Below, in pieces: positions 1-9,682 of a stretch of DNA of 53,213 bases. Location: positions 1-53,213 of the forward strand of contig JAZOLG010000050.1 of the NCBI GenBank assembly GCA_045652765.1, read 5' to 3'. This stretch comes from UBA1231 sp045652765. GTDB lineage: Bacteria; Bacillota_I; Bacilli_A; ML615J-28; CAG-313. The notes beneath the pieces were generated by a model, which had not been told where the DNA came from, did no database searches, and saw only the letters and a list, made by a program, of their open reading frames with translations. The position numbers and the translations under genes are program-made. Each line of letters opens with the position of its first letter. The first letter of the stretch is position 1.

Positions 1-2
1 AA

Positions 3-98
3 GATGAAAGATTTAAAAATAATATTGATCAATATGCGAAAGGTACTGCATTATATATCAAAAATGCTATTGATGTTTATTGTAAGGAGAATATATGA
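3..98 (+). CDS. C-terminal tail of a TipAS-domain regulator (partial)
   Basis: An open frame enters from the left edge and ends at TGA 96-98. The 31 visible residues include IDQYAKGTALYIKNAIDVYC, which resembles the end of the TipAS antibiotic-recognition domain found behind MerR DNA-binding domains, where an acidic helix ends in a Y-G-T-x-x-x-x-x-A-I-x-x-Y pattern. The stop overlaps the start of the nitroreductase gene by 4 bases (ATGA), so the two are probably translationally coupled. Too little is present to be sure of the family; it could be another helical ligand-binding domain. Confidence 0.45.
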   Translation, partial: DERFKNNIDQYAKGTALYIKNAIDVYCKENI

Positions 99-622
99 AA
101 ACAATCGATTCAATTTTAAAAAGATATTCATGTCGAAATTACGATGGAAGACAAATAAGTGAAGATGATTTAAATATCATTTTAAAAGCTGGAATGAGTG
201 CTCCAGTTGCACGTGGAATGTACGAGAATTTACATATTACTGTTGTCCAAAACGATGAATTAATAAATGAAATATTTGCTATAACAGAAGAAGAAATGTT
301 TAAACAAACAAATATTAGAAGAAATATGAATTTTGGTGCTAAAACTTATATTATTGTTTCTTCAATCCCATCAGAATATGCAACAGGAATGGAATATGTT
401 AATGCTGGATGTATTGTAGAAAATATGATTTTAGCCGCAACTTCACTCAATATTGATACAGTAATGATGGCTGCACCAACAAGATCAATTGTTGATAAGA
501 CAGATTTATTAGTAAGACTTGGTATTCCAAATGGTTATGTACCACTGTTATCATCTTTATTTGGTTATGGTAAAGAAAAAGAACTACCAAAAGAACATCA
601 TATTGCGATAAATCGCATTTAG
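95..622 (+). CDS. nitroreductase-family flavoprotein
   Basis: This 175-residue protein matches the short form of the nitroreductase fold. The N-terminal RYSCRNYDGRQISEDDLNIIL is the usual R-x-S-x-R-x-[YF] FMN-phosphate contact followed by the first helix, and AGMSAPVARGMY is the A-P-S-A-like segment. The middle part (VNAGCIVENMILAATSLNID) is the conserved helix that packs on the flavin. Such enzymes use NAD(P)H and FMN to reduce nitro or quinone compounds in the cytosol; the true substrate cannot be predicted. AAGGAG at 84-89 supports the ATG at 95. The gene overlaps the regulator fragment upstream and is followed by a strong terminator, so the pair is probably a small stress or drug-response operon. 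Confidence 0.85.
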   Translation: MKTIDSILKRYSCRNYDGRQISEDDLNIILKAGMSAPVARGMYENLHITVVQNDELINEIFAITEEEMFKQTNIRRNMNFGAKTYIIVSSIPSEYATGMEYVNAGCIVENMILAATSLNIDTVMMAAPTRSIVDKTDLLVRLGIPNGYVPLLSSLFGYGKEKELPKEHHIAINRI

Positions 623-640
623 GAAATGAATTATAATGTA

Positions 641-671
641 GACTTAGTCAAAGTATTGACTAAGTCTTTTG
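641..671 (+). terminator. intrinsic terminator after nitroreductase
   Basis: A 10-bp perfect stem (GACTTAGTCA / TGACTAAGTC) with a 6-base loop is followed by TTTTG. Confidence 0.85.
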
Positions 672-688
672 TTTATATATATAAATAA

Positions 689-717
689 TTGATATATATA
701 GAACTTTATGATATAAT
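689..717 (+). promoter_or_regulatory. promoter of the lipoprotein gene
   Basis: TTGATA (689-694) and TATAAT (712-717) are separated by 17 bases, close to the sigma-70/sigma-A consensus, and lie 26 bases upstream of the ATG at 743. Confidence 0.8.
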
Positions 718-742
718 AAATCGAAAAAGGAGATTTAATGAT

Positions 743-3163
743 ATGAGTTTTGTAAAACGTTTAGCTAGTTTTCTATTTATTTTTCTAGTTGGTTTTTCGC
801 TTGTTGCATGTACTAATGGTAATAACACTGAAAAACCAAAAGATGAAAAAACATTCCAAGAATTAAAAGATAGTTTAGAATTAGTTTCAGTAAGTGAAGC
901 TTTGTCTATGTCTAGTTCTAGTGAATCATTCTATTTGTATGGTACAGTAAAAGAAGTTAAAGACACAACTTTTGGAGAAATGTATATTACTGATGGTTTT
1001 AATGATATTTTTGTCTTAAGTTTTTACTCAAAAGATGGAGGAACAACTTATGGTAATTTAGCAGAAAAACCAGATGATTTGGATGAAGTTATTCTAAAAG
1101 TTACTTTATCTGAACATGATGGTGTGGTTGAAGTTAGTAAGGCTTATTTAATCGGATTTAATCCTGTTAAAAAACCTGAACCAATTGAACCTGAACCTCC
1201 TGTTCATACACACACTTTTGTAAATGGACAATGTAGTTGTGGTGAAAAAGATCCAAATTACGTTGAACCAAGCATTAATGTTACACCAATTAGTGAAGCA
1301 CTTGCTATGGCTAAAGGTGATACTGTTACAATTGAAGGAACAGTTGACGGAATTTATTATGCGTGGGATGATTCATACGGAAATATGTCAGTTTATTTAA
1401 GTGATGAAACTGGACGTATTTTAGCATTTAGAATCACTGAAAAAGTTCAAATGGGTTATGTAATTAGAGTAACTGGTACTATTGATATTTATAATGGAAC
1501 AGCTCAAATTGCACAAGGTTCAACAGTGGAAATTCTTCAAACAGAACAACCAATTGATCCAAATGCACCTGTATATAAAACAGTAAATGATGCTAGAAAC
1601 GCTGAAAAAGGTTCACGCGTAGAACTTACTGGTGTTGTTGCTCAAATCACTTATGCGTTTGGAATGGTTCCAGATGGTTTCTTCTTAGTAGATAATACTG
1701 GATCAATTTATGTATATGGAAAAGATGTTGCATCAGAAGTTAAAGTTGGAAATACTGTAACAATTACTGGTAATAAAACTTATTATGTTTTAGATTCAGA
1801 AATGGCTAATGCAGAAAAGTATGGATATCTTGGATGTAACCAAATTGATAGTGCAAGACTTGTATCAAATGATAATGGAACAAGTGAATTTGACAAAACT
1901 GCAATTGAAGAAATTTCAGTAAAAGAATTGTTAGAAATGCCACTTGCTAATGATATTACTACTAAAATTTATAAAGTTACAGCTCAAGTTGTAAGAGCTG
2001 AAGGTAAGGGATTTACAAACTATTATTTTAATGATTTAGATGGCGTAACAGGTTCTTATGCTTATACAAAATGTAGTGGTGGAGATTTTACATGGTTAGA
2101 TCAATTTGATGGTAAAATATGTACTGTATATTTAAGTGCAATTAACGCAAAATCTGAACCATCAGGATGCTTCTATCGTTTACAACCTATTGCTGTTGTT
2201 GATGAAGGATTCAAGTTTGAAGAATCTAAAGCTCCAAGTTTTGTATTAGAATATTATGCACGTCCTCAATTCTTAACACTATATAAAGCAGATCCAGCAT
2301 CTGAATTATTAACAAATGTTGTTAATAAATTAGAATTATTTGATAACGTTGAATTAAAATATGAATCTAGTAATGAAGAAGTTGTTTACTTTGAAGTAGT
2401 AGATGGAAAATTATTATTCCATACTAAAAATGCCGGAAATGCAGTTGTTACAATTACAGCAAACTATAAAACTTATTCTGAATCAATTAATGTTGAACTT
2501 GTTGTCAAAGAAGCAGAACAGTATGATTCAATTACTGTTAAAGAAGCTATTGATAGTGAAGATAATACTGAAGTAATTGTAAAAGGAATTGTAGCTGCAT
2601 CTACTGTTAACCAAGATGGTTTCTATTTAGTAGATGAGTCAGGTGTTATTTCTTGTCTTGGTCCAATTGATGAAGTAGCATTACTTTCTGTTGGTGATGA
2701 AGTAATTATTAAAGGTACTAAAATTCATAAATTAAATCCTGATTATGCATCATCAACTGTTGGTCATATTGTTATTAATGATTGTACAGTGTTATTAAAT
2801 AACTATGGTAATCATGAAATTCCAACAGATTCATTTGATACTACTAAAACTTTAGAAGATTTAAATAAATTAAGTAAAATGGAAGATCATACAGCTCAAG
2901 TATATGTTATTAAAGGTATAATCAATTTCATTGATTCAGCATATTATACAAGTGTTGTATTAAAGAATAGCGATGGATCAGTTTCTATGAATATCTATTC
3001 ATCTAGTGGTAGTCAATATAATGATTTTAGTGAATTCTTTAATAAAGAAGTTACATTAACTGTATGTATTTGTAACTGGAATAGTAAAAAACATCAAATT
3101 GCTATTTTATATGCAACTGATGGTGTTACTACAATTTACAATACTTTAAATTTTGAAAACTAA
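743..3163 (+). CDS. large lipoprotein with repeated OB-fold-like domains
   Basis: An 806-residue surface lipoprotein. The start is set at ATG 743, with AAGGAG at 727-732, because it begins a clean lipoprotein signal peptide: positive residues (VKR), a hydrophobic stretch and the lipobox LVAC with Cys at about residue 23. The mature part holds several similar modules of about 100 residues beginning with variants of 'S-V-x-E-A-L' and containing 'V-x-G-T-V' and 'Y-I-x-D-x-x-G-x-I' strands, typical of the OB-fold-like repeats of secreted Firmicutes and Bacteroidetes proteins. A short insert near residues 155-175 (H-x-H-x-F-x-x-G-x-C-x-CG) is a small metal-binding-like motif common in gut Firmicutes lipoproteins. 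A beta-sandwich (BIG-like) stretch precedes the last modules. It has its own promoter and terminator. Ligand and function are unknown. Confidence 0.75.
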   Translation: MSFVKRLASFLFIFLVGFSLVACTNGNNTEKPKDEKTFQELKDSLELVSVSEALSMSSSSESFYLYGTVKEVKDTTFGEMYITDGFNDIFVLSFYSKDGGTTYGNLAEKPDDLDEVILKVTLSEHDGVVEVSKAYLIGFNPVKKPEPIEPEPPVHTHTFVNGQCSCGEKDPNYVEPSINVTPISEALAMAKGDTVTIEGTVDGIYYAWDDSYGNMSVYLSDETGRILAFRITEKVQMGYVIRVTGTIDIYNGTAQIAQGSTVEILQTEQPIDPNAPVYKTVNDARNAEKGSRVELTGVVAQITYAFGMVPDGFFLVDNTGSIYVYGKDVASEVKVGNTVTITGNKTYYVLDSEMANAEKYGYLGCNQIDSARLVSNDNGTSEFDKTAIEEISVKELLEMPLANDITTKIYKVTAQVVRAEGKGFTNYYFNDLDGVTGSYAYTKCSGGDFTWLDQFDGKICTVYLSAINAKSEPSGCFYRLQPIAVVDEGFKFEESKAPSFVLEYYARPQFLTLYKADPASELLTNVVNKLELFDNVELKYESSNEEVVYFEVVDGKLLFHTKNAGNAVVTITANYKTYSESINVELVVKEAEQYDSITVKEAIDSEDNTEVIVKGIVAASTVNQDGFYLVDESGVISCLGPIDEVALLSVGDEVIIKGTKIHKLNPDYASSTVGHIVINDCTVLLNNYGNHEIPTDSFDTTKTLEDLNKLSKMEDHTAQVYVIKGIINFIDSAYYTSVVLKNSDGSVSMNIYSSSGSQYNDFSEFFNKEVTLTVCICNWNSKKHQIAILYATDGVTTIYNTLNFEN

Positions 3164-3170
3164 TAAAGTA

Positions 3171-3203
3171 AGAGTAATACATAGAATGTATTACTCTTTT
3201 TAT
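3171..3203 (+). terminator. terminator after lipoprotein gene
   Basis: A 12-bp perfect stem (AGAGTAATACAT / ATGTATTACTCT) with a 3-base loop is followed by TTTTTATTT. Confidence 0.9.
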
Positions 3204-3232
3204 TTGAAAAAACGACTATAATAGTGTAAAAT
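3204..3232 (+). promoter_or_regulatory. likely promoter of malQ
   Basis: TTGAAA (3204-3209) and TAAAAT (3227-3232) are 17 bases apart and lie 38 bases before the malQ start, directly after the preceding terminator. Confidence 0.6.
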
Positions 3233-3270
3233 AATATAGAAATATAAATACTAATTATAAGAGGCTATTT

Positions 3271-4755
3271 ATGAAAACAGATAACTTTGGCTTTAAACAT
3301 AAAACAGGACTATTATTACCAATAAGTTCATTACCTTCTAAATATGGTATTGGTAGTTTTGGGAAAAGTGCTTATGAATTTGTTGATTTCTTAAAACAAA
3401 CTAATCAAACAGTATGGCAAGTACTACCTCTTAATCCAACATCAGTTGGAGATAGTCCATATCAATCACCATGCTCTAATGCTGGTAATCCATATTTTAT
3501 TGATTTAGATAAGCTATGTGAAGAAGGTTTATTAACTGAAGAAGAACTTGAAAAAAATAAACATGAATATCAAACTATTGATTATGGATGGTTATTTGAA
3601 ACAAGATATAAATTATTAAGAAAAGCTTATGTACGTTTTAATAAAAATCTAGATTACTCTAAATTTGTTGAGGAAAATAAAGAATGGTTGTATGATTATG
3701 CTTTATATATGGTATTAAAATTAAAACACAATTATTCTGAATGGACAAAGTGGGAAAAAGATTTTAAAGACATAAATCATGCAAGAAAACTAATGCCAAT
3801 CTTTATGCAGGATATGGAATACTGGATGTTTATTCAGTTTAAGTTTTTTGAACAATGGAATAAGTTAAAAATATATGCAAATAATGCAGGGATTAAAATA
3901 ATTGGCGATATTCCAATTTATGTTGCTCTTGATAGCGTTGATGTTTGGAAAAATCCTGAGGAGTTTTTACTAGATGAAGACTATCAACCATCTTTAGTTG
4001 CCGGATGTCCACCAGATGATTTTGCAAAAGATGGACAACTTTGGGGGAACCCGATTTATAACTGGAAACATATGGAAGAAGAAGGATTTAGTTTTTGGAT
4101 TAAAAGATTAAGTACTACTTTTATAATGTATGATATAGTTAGAATCGATCACTTTAGAGGCTTTTCCGGATACTACGCCATTCCTTCAACGGATGAAACA
4201 GCTATTAATGGAAAATGGTATGAAGCACCGGGAATTAAATTATTTAAAAAAATTAAAGAGGTATATCCAAATTCGAAGATAATTGCGGAAGACTTAGGAT
4301 TTATTACAGATGATGTTAGAACTCTTTTAAAAGAAACTGGTTTTCCTGGTATGAAAGTTTTACAATTTGCATTCTATACTGATGATTCGGAATACTTACC
4401 AAGATGTTTTGAAACAACAAATTCTGTTTGTTATACCGCAACCCATGATTCAGATACATCAAGAAGTTTTCTAGAAGATGCAGATATTCCAGTATTAGAA
4501 AGGTTTACAAAAGAAACTAAGAGTTTTAGAAATAAATTAAAAACGGATAAATTAATTGAACTTGCATTATCTTCAATATCAAATTTAGTAATTATTCCAA
4601 TTCAAGATTATTTAAATTTAACAAACGATGAAGGAAGAATAAACACGCCATCTACAAAAACTAATAACTGGGTATGGCGAATAGATAAAAGCTATATAGA
4701 AACTAAATTAATAAATAAAATAAAAAAACTTACTGTTAAATATAATAGAAATTAA
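3271..4755 (+). CDS. malQ: 4-alpha-glucanotransferase (GH77, amylomaltase)
   Basis: This 494-residue protein is the normal length for MalQ. It transfers alpha-1,4-glucan segments between malto-oligosaccharides in the cytosol, releasing glucose. Family motifs are plain: the N-terminal LLLPISSLPSKYGIGSFG, VWQVLPLNPTSVGDSPYQS, GDIPIYVALDSVDVW, RIDHFRGF with the nucleophile Asp near residue 291, and IIAEDLG with the acid/base Glu near 339. The late conserved motif reads YTATHDSDTSR, where family members usually have THDNDT, a small substitution next to the third catalytic Asp. It has its own promoter and no maltose-uptake genes beside it, so it probably works in storage or imported glucan metabolism. 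Confidence 0.93.
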   Translation: MKTDNFGFKHKTGLLLPISSLPSKYGIGSFGKSAYEFVDFLKQTNQTVWQVLPLNPTSVGDSPYQSPCSNAGNPYFIDLDKLCEEGLLTEEELEKNKHEYQTIDYGWLFETRYKLLRKAYVRFNKNLDYSKFVEENKEWLYDYALYMVLKLKHNYSEWTKWEKDFKDINHARKLMPIFMQDMEYWMFIQFKFFEQWNKLKIYANNAGIKIIGDIPIYVALDSVDVWKNPEEFLLDEDYQPSLVAGCPPDDFAKDGQLWGNPIYNWKHMEEEGFSFWIKRLSTTFIMYDIVRIDHFRGFSGYYAIPSTDETAINGKWYEAPGIKLFKKIKEVYPNSKIIAEDLGFITDDVRTLLKETGFPGMKVLQFAFYTDDSEYLPRCFETTNSVCYTATHDSDTSRSFLEDADIPVLERFTKETKSFRNKLKTDKLIELALSSISNLVIIPIQDYLNLTNDEGRINTPSTKTNNWVWRIDKSYIETKLINKIKKLTVKYNRN

Positions 4756-4775
4756 TATAATTTTATAAGAAAAAA

Positions 4776-4833
4776 TTTATATGTTAGAAAAAGTGTAAAA
4801 AACAGCAAAATTTATGTTAGAAAAAGTGTAAAA
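4776..4833 (+). repeat. two direct copies of a ~24-base repeat
   Basis: TTTATATGTTAGAAAAAGTG plus TAAAA (4776-4800) recurs almost exactly, lacking two bases, at 4811-4833. The second copy supplies the upstream arm of the terminator behind malQ. This is probably a local duplication of terminator sequence rather than a functional array. Confidence 0.6.
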
Positions 4834-4862
4834 TTTCTTTGATTTTTTACACTTTTTTTAAC
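4821..4862 (+). terminator. bidirectional terminator after malQ
   Basis: AAAAAGTGTAAAA pairs with TTTTTTACACTTTTTTT (about 12 bp), with A-rich and T-rich flanks on the two sides, so it could work in both directions. Confidence 0.65.
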
Positions 4863-4942
4863 GTATGATAATATTTATTATTCAAAGATTTAAAAATCAT
4901 AATATTTTTATTAATAATTTAGTAATTTTAATATTATATTAA

Positions 4943-4969
4943 TTGATTTCAGATGAATTATGATATAAT
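4943..4969 (+). promoter_or_regulatory. possible promoter of the repeat surface protein
   Basis: TATAAT at 4964-4969 has TTGATT at 4943-4948 upstream. The 15-base spacing is short, so the -35 assignment is uncertain. Confidence 0.45.
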
Positions 4970-4991
4970 TATATATATGAGGTGAATACAT

Positions 4992-7900
4992 ATGAAAAAG
5001 AAAATAGTATTACTAATTGGTTTAATATTTTTAGTTGGAGTTGGAATTGGTATTTATTTTATAGCAGATAAAAATTCTGATTCAACTCATGAGCATGAAT
5101 ATAAAATGACAGTAGTTGAACCAACATGTATAGAAGATGGGTATACACTTTATGAGTGCAAAACATGTAATTATTCGTATCTTGAGAATATCAAGGAAGC
5201 ATTAGGCCATAATATAATTATTGATCAAAAAGTTGAACCAACTTTTACTGAAGTTGGGTTAACTGAAGGTAGTCATTGTTCCGTTTGCAATCAAGTTTTA
5301 ATAAAACAAGAAGAAATTGCTGTTTTACAACACCTGACTATTACTGGTGATGAGATTATGTTTTCATCTTTAACTGCTTCTAAAGATATACCAGGAGGAG
5401 AAGAAGTTAGTGTTATTGCGACTATGAATCCAGGCTTTGAATTCATTGGATGGTACAGTGGTGATGAATTAGTATCAGATAGTTTAGAATATGAATTTAC
5501 AATGCCTTCATCAAGTTATACGTTAATAGCAGTTGCTGAGTATGTCGATTACACATTGGAAATATCTTCAAATTATTTGAATAGTGGAACTAGCTCAATC
5601 CAAGAAATTACATTTAATGTAGGTGAAAATATAGATTTATCGTATGAAGTAAATCCTGGTTATACATTTATTGGATGGTACCGTGGTGATGAATTATTGG
5701 CGGAAGAACTATCATTCACTTGGAATTGTGTGCCAGATAATACTACTTTGGAAGCACGTACTGCACTTATTGAGTATGATTTAACCATTTTGTCATCTAT
5801 TGGAGGAACTGCAAATATAACAGAAGGTAAATTTACTGTATTAGATGAAATAAACTTAACTGCACTTCCAGATATTTCATACGATTTTATTGGTTGGTAT
5901 GAAAACGATACTTTAATAAGTACTGATTTAACATACCAAATTACTGATTTACTTGAAAATAAAACATTAAGTATATTGTTTGAACAAGGTTACGTTAGTG
6001 TTAATGTTTTATCTGGATTAAATGGTAGTGCATTCGGCACAACTAGCACCTTAAAAGATTCTGAAATTACAGTAACCGCTATTCCAAATGATAATTATCG
6101 TTTTGTTGGATGGTTTATAAATGGAGATTTAATTTCAACTGAAGAGGAATTTACACAAGTGTATGATGTATCAGGTGAATATAATTTATATGCTATGTTT
6201 GATACATTGGGAATAGTTGTAACATACCATTTGGAAGATGGTGATGATGGTTGGTCTGAAAAGATTATTGATCCAGAAACATATTTAGCCCCATATTCCT
6301 ATAAAGAAGGTTATATATTTGAAGGATGGTATTTAGATTTTAATGTGTGGGAAGAACCACTTGTTAATACCTTACAACATAATGTTGATGTTTATGCTAA
6401 ATGGAGTAAAAAAACAAATATTACAGAAATATATCGTAATTTAAAATTGTCATATAATATTGAATTGTATTCTAGAATAGATTTATTGTCTGAAGATCTA
6501 TCGAAATATATTAGAGTATATGATGCTAATAATAATTTAATAAATATAAGTGTTACTAAAGGTGAAAATGCTGGTTACTATTTATTACATGGTGATTTTA
6601 TAGAAGGTAGAAGTTATTATGTTGAAATAATTTCTGAGGAAGTATATAGTTTAAATAGTCAAAAAGAATTTGTATTATCATTTGATCGTGAAGAAATTAC
6701 TGATATCAAGTATGATAAAAATATTGTTTTAATTGATTTTAATGACATTATTGATGAAACAGAACAAGGACTAATATTATATACTGAAACAATAATTGAA
6801 CCTGGTAATATAATCTATTGTTATGATAGTGAAGATGGATATATAAAAGAGGTAGAATCAGTTATTGTTGTTGATAATAATGTATATGAAATAGTATTTA
6901 GAAATACGGAGGTTAATAAAGAAGAATTAGACTTTGAAATTAACTATAAATCAAACGATATTGATTTTGATCTAGCAAATGGTGAAGATATTGGTGACTT
7001 AGAAGAAACATTAGAAGTTATATATTCAACAGTAATGTCATCTACAAATGTTTTAGGATTTTGTTCAATGCTAAAAGAATTATCTGATGCGGATAATACA
7101 TATCATTTTGAAGATCCAATTATTGACAAAGAATATGTTTCGTCTTTGAAAGAAATAAGATTTAAAATTACAGTCACAATTAATGGAGTACGTAAAGATT
7201 ACGATGGAAACGTAATTGACGAGATTTTAATAAAAGCTGTATTTGAAATTAAAAATATTATTACACTTGATTGCGATATGGATTATCGTGTATATCCGCC
7301 AAAATTAAATAATTTTGAACTTACTGTAACATCACAGTCATCTGTTTCATTTAATTTAGATTTAATATATGGAACACAAGGTGTTGATGATAATTATGAT
7401 GCATTAGAAAAATTATTTGAAGATTATAAAAACACTTATCAAGAGAAAAAAGAATTACCTTTCGATGTTAAATCGAAATACGAACAGCGCGTTGAGGCTT
7501 ATAAAAAGACAGTCCCTATTCAAATTCGTAATACACCTTTAATGATTGATTTAACAATTTCACCTTTTGTAGTAATTAATGCAATTGGACAACTTGACAT
7601 AAATACATCAGTTACTGTAACTAATGCTTGTACATTAGGATATTCAAAAGGTGATTTTGATGTATTCTTAAATTCTGAAATAGAATCAAATATTTCTGTT
7701 TATGCTTTAGCATACATTCATGCTGAAAGCGGGCTAAATATTGATTTGGAATTATATATTAAGCATTTAAAAGATATTTTGAGCGGTAGTGTTGTTGTAG
7801 AAATTGGCCCTTATTTTGAAGCATCGGGAGCTTTAAAATATGATAATGGCTTGAGTGATTTATATGGTTATGTCGAGGCAGGTATTGTTTTAGAATGTTA

Positions 7901-9602
7901 TGCACAAGTAAAAATAATTGGACAAAAGTTTAAAACTAATTCTGAAAGAAATTATATTGAGATGGATACGATTGGTAAACGTTATATGCCACTTGGATTT
8001 GTTGATGACTGCGAAGATTATACATTGAAATCATATTCAATTGATATTTATAAAGAGTTAGATTTAGAAATGTTAATTATGGATTTAGAAAATCTAGTTA
8101 TGGATTCTAAAGTATTGTCACGTTCTGAGTATAAATATGAATTAGAAAATAATAAATATTTATCTATAAATAAATATAACCGACTTGTTGTGAAACTTTT
8201 ACCAAGTGAGAAAACATTTGTTAAGTTGTATGTATATTGTGGTGAGAATTCAGTTAAGACATTTAATATTTTAATAGATGTACATTACGAAACAGTAAAA
8301 TGTATTTCACCAAGTGAAGGAATGCTTACCGCTTCTAAAGCTTATGCAATAGTTGGTGAAAGTGTTGTATTTAACTTTGAAAATTATTCTTCAGATAAAG
8401 TAATTGATTATTGGGTAGTAAATGGTATAGAAAACAAAACTGTTGCGAATATGATAATATTAGAAATGCAAGATGGTGGTTTAGAAGTAGAAGTTGTTTT
8501 AAAAGATGCGCCAGAGACTATTTATATTTATTCAGCTAGTGATTTAGAACAAATGAGAACAAATCCATCGGCAATTTATATGCTAATGAATGATATTGAT
8601 TTTAAAAATGAAACGTTAATTGAACTATGTTCATATGAAAATCCATTTAGTGGAATTTTCTATGGAAATGGTTATACAATTAGAAACGTTGTACTAGGTG
8701 CTGCTAGTTATAATAATCCTGATTATGATATTGATGATTGGAATTGGTATAAAACAATTGATTGTTTTAGTGTATTTGGTCATGTTAATGGTGGAATGTT
8801 CTATGATGTACATTTAAAAAATATATATGCAGAATATGTAACAACATATAATAGAAGTATAATTTTTATATGTGGTGCTTTTGCTTCTATGGTTGAAAAT
8901 AGTTTAATTGAACAATGTAGTGTTGAAAACGTAGATTTCAAAATTGACATAAGAATATCGAATGCAGGCATTGATAATAAAAATGTTGAATTACATGCAG
9001 GAGGCTTAATCGGTAATGCTAATTTTACTCATTTAAACAATATTGCATTAACTGATATTTCAATAGATTCGTTTATTCAGTCTAAAAAAGGTATATTATC
9101 TTCTAATCCAATTGAATGTTTAGTAGTAGGTGGAATTGTTGCTAATAGTGCAGGTTCTGCTATTAGAACTAATTGTTATGTTGAAGGTCAAATAAAAGCT
9201 TCAACATATGGCACTGGTGGAGATAAGAACTATAGTTGTGTTGGTGGAATTTTAGGAGCACATTACGATCGAGATGATCATTTTATAAATGGTGCACCAG
9301 TTGAGTTTAAAAATTGTGTTAGCGACATTACAATTGAACATACTGGAGGTACTTTATATAAGTCGGCATTGCTTAACTTTAGATATCATGATGATATTAC
9401 TTCTGCAATGAATAGAATTATCAGTTGTTCAGAAAATATTTTCTATGTAGATTCATCGTATAAACCTACTGATTCAATAATAGATAATGCATGTGAGTCA
9501 ATCACATCTAGTGACATATCAAGTTCCGATTTTGTATATTCAGTGTTGAATTTTAATCCAGCAATTTGGAATATAGCTGATGGGAAATTATATCTAAAAT
9601 AA
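4992..9602 (+). CDS. giant membrane-anchored InlB-type repeat / GLUG surface protein
   Basis: A 1536-residue exported protein. Residues 4-24 form an uncleaved-looking signal anchor after MKKK. Residues 33-100 carry two Cys-pair modules (H-x-H-x-Y, P-T-C-x-x-x-G-x-x-x-Y-x-C-x-x-C) of the kind seen in gut Firmicutes surface proteins. Then come five F-x-GWY/F beta-grasp repeats (GFEFIGWY, GYTFIGWY, SYDFIGWY, NYRFVGWF, GYIFEGWY), the InlB B-repeat or Flg_new family. The middle 600 residues are unrecognised. The end has GLUG-like beta-helix turns (GGLIG, VGGIVAN, VGGILGAH). There is no LPxTG sorting signal. GAGGTGA at 4979-4985 sets the start. The likely role is adhesion or surface interaction, inferred from the domain types only. 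Confidence 0.75.
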   Translation: MKKKIVLLIGLIFLVGVGIGIYFIADKNSDSTHEHEYKMTVVEPTCIEDGYTLYECKTCNYSYLENIKEALGHNIIIDQKVEPTFTEVGLTEGSHCSVCNQVLIKQEEIAVLQHLTITGDEIMFSSLTASKDIPGGEEVSVIATMNPGFEFIGWYSGDELVSDSLEYEFTMPSSSYTLIAVAEYVDYTLEISSNYLNSGTSSIQEITFNVGENIDLSYEVNPGYTFIGWYRGDELLAEELSFTWNCVPDNTTLEARTALIEYDLTILSSIGGTANITEGKFTVLDEINLTALPDISYDFIGWYENDTLISTDLTYQITDLLENKTLSILFEQGYVSVNVLSGLNGSAFGTTSTLKDSEITVTAIPNDNYRFVGWFINGDLISTEEEFTQVYDVSGEYNLYAMFDTLGIVVTYHLEDGDDGWSEKIIDPETYLAPYSYKEGYIFEGWYLDFNVWEEPLVNTLQHNVDVYAKWSKKTNITEIYRNLKLSYNIELYSRIDLLSEDLSKYIRVYDANNNLINISVTKGENAGYYLLHGDFIEGRSYYVEIISEEVYSLNSQKEFVLSFDREEITDIKYDKNIVLIDFNDIIDETEQGLILYTETIIEPGNIIYCYDSEDGYIKEVESVIVVDNNVYEIVFRNTEVNKEELDFEINYKSNDIDFDLANGEDIGDLEETLEVIYSTVMSSTNVLGFCSMLKELSDADNTYHFEDPIIDKEYVSSLKEIRFKITVTINGVRKDYDGNVIDEILIKAVFEIKNIITLDCDMDYRVYPPKLNNFELTVTSQSSVSFNLDLIYGTQGVDDNYDALEKLFEDYKNTYQEKKELPFDVKSKYEQRVEAYKKTVPIQIRNTPLMIDLTISPFVVINAIGQLDINTSVTVTNACTLGYSKGDFDVFLNSEIESNISVYALAYIHAESGLNIDLELYIKHLKDILSGSVVVEIGPYFEASGALKYDNGLSDLYGYVEAGIVLECYAQVKIIGQKFKTNSERNYIEMDTIGKRYMPLGFVDDCEDYTLKSYSIDIYKELDLEMLIMDLENLVMDSKVLSRSEYKYELENNKYLSINKYNRLVVKLLPSEKTFVKLYVYCGENSVKTFNILIDVHYETVKCISPSEGMLTASKAYAIVGESVVFNFENYSSDKVIDYWVVNGIENKTVANMIILEMQDGGLEVEVVLKDAPETIYIYSASDLEQMRTNPSAIYMLMNDIDFKNETLIELCSYENPFSGIFYGNGYTIRNVVLGAASYNNPDYDIDDWNWYKTIDCFSVFGHVNGGMFYDVHLKNIYAEYVTTYNRSIIFICGAFASMVENSLIEQCSVENVDFKIDIRISNAGIDNKNVELHAGGLIGNANFTHLNNIALTDISIDSFIQSKKGILSSNPIECLVVGGIVANSAGSAIRTNCYVEGQIKASTYGTGGDKNYSCVGGILGAHYDRDDHFINGAPVEFKNCVSDITIEHTGGTLYKSALLNFRYHDDITSAMNRIISCSENIFYVDSSYKPTDSIIDNACESITSSDISSSDFVYSVLNFNPAIWNIADGKLYLK

Positions 9603-9607
9603 TTTAA

Positions 9608-9639
9608 AAGAAGTGATTATTTAATAATCACTTCTTTTG
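9608..9639 (+). terminator. terminator after the surface protein gene
   Basis: A 13-bp perfect stem (AAGAAGTGATTAT / ATAATCACTTCTT) with a 3-base loop is followed by TTTG. Confidence 0.85.
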
Positions 9640-9682
9640 CATTTTTATCCAATGTTTATCATAAAATTAATGAGGAATTTTT

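Noticed and set aside
4776..4833. Short direct repeats as a CRISPR or integration footprint
   Set aside because: Only two copies 11 bases apart, one forming part of a terminator, so a local duplication is the simpler explanation.
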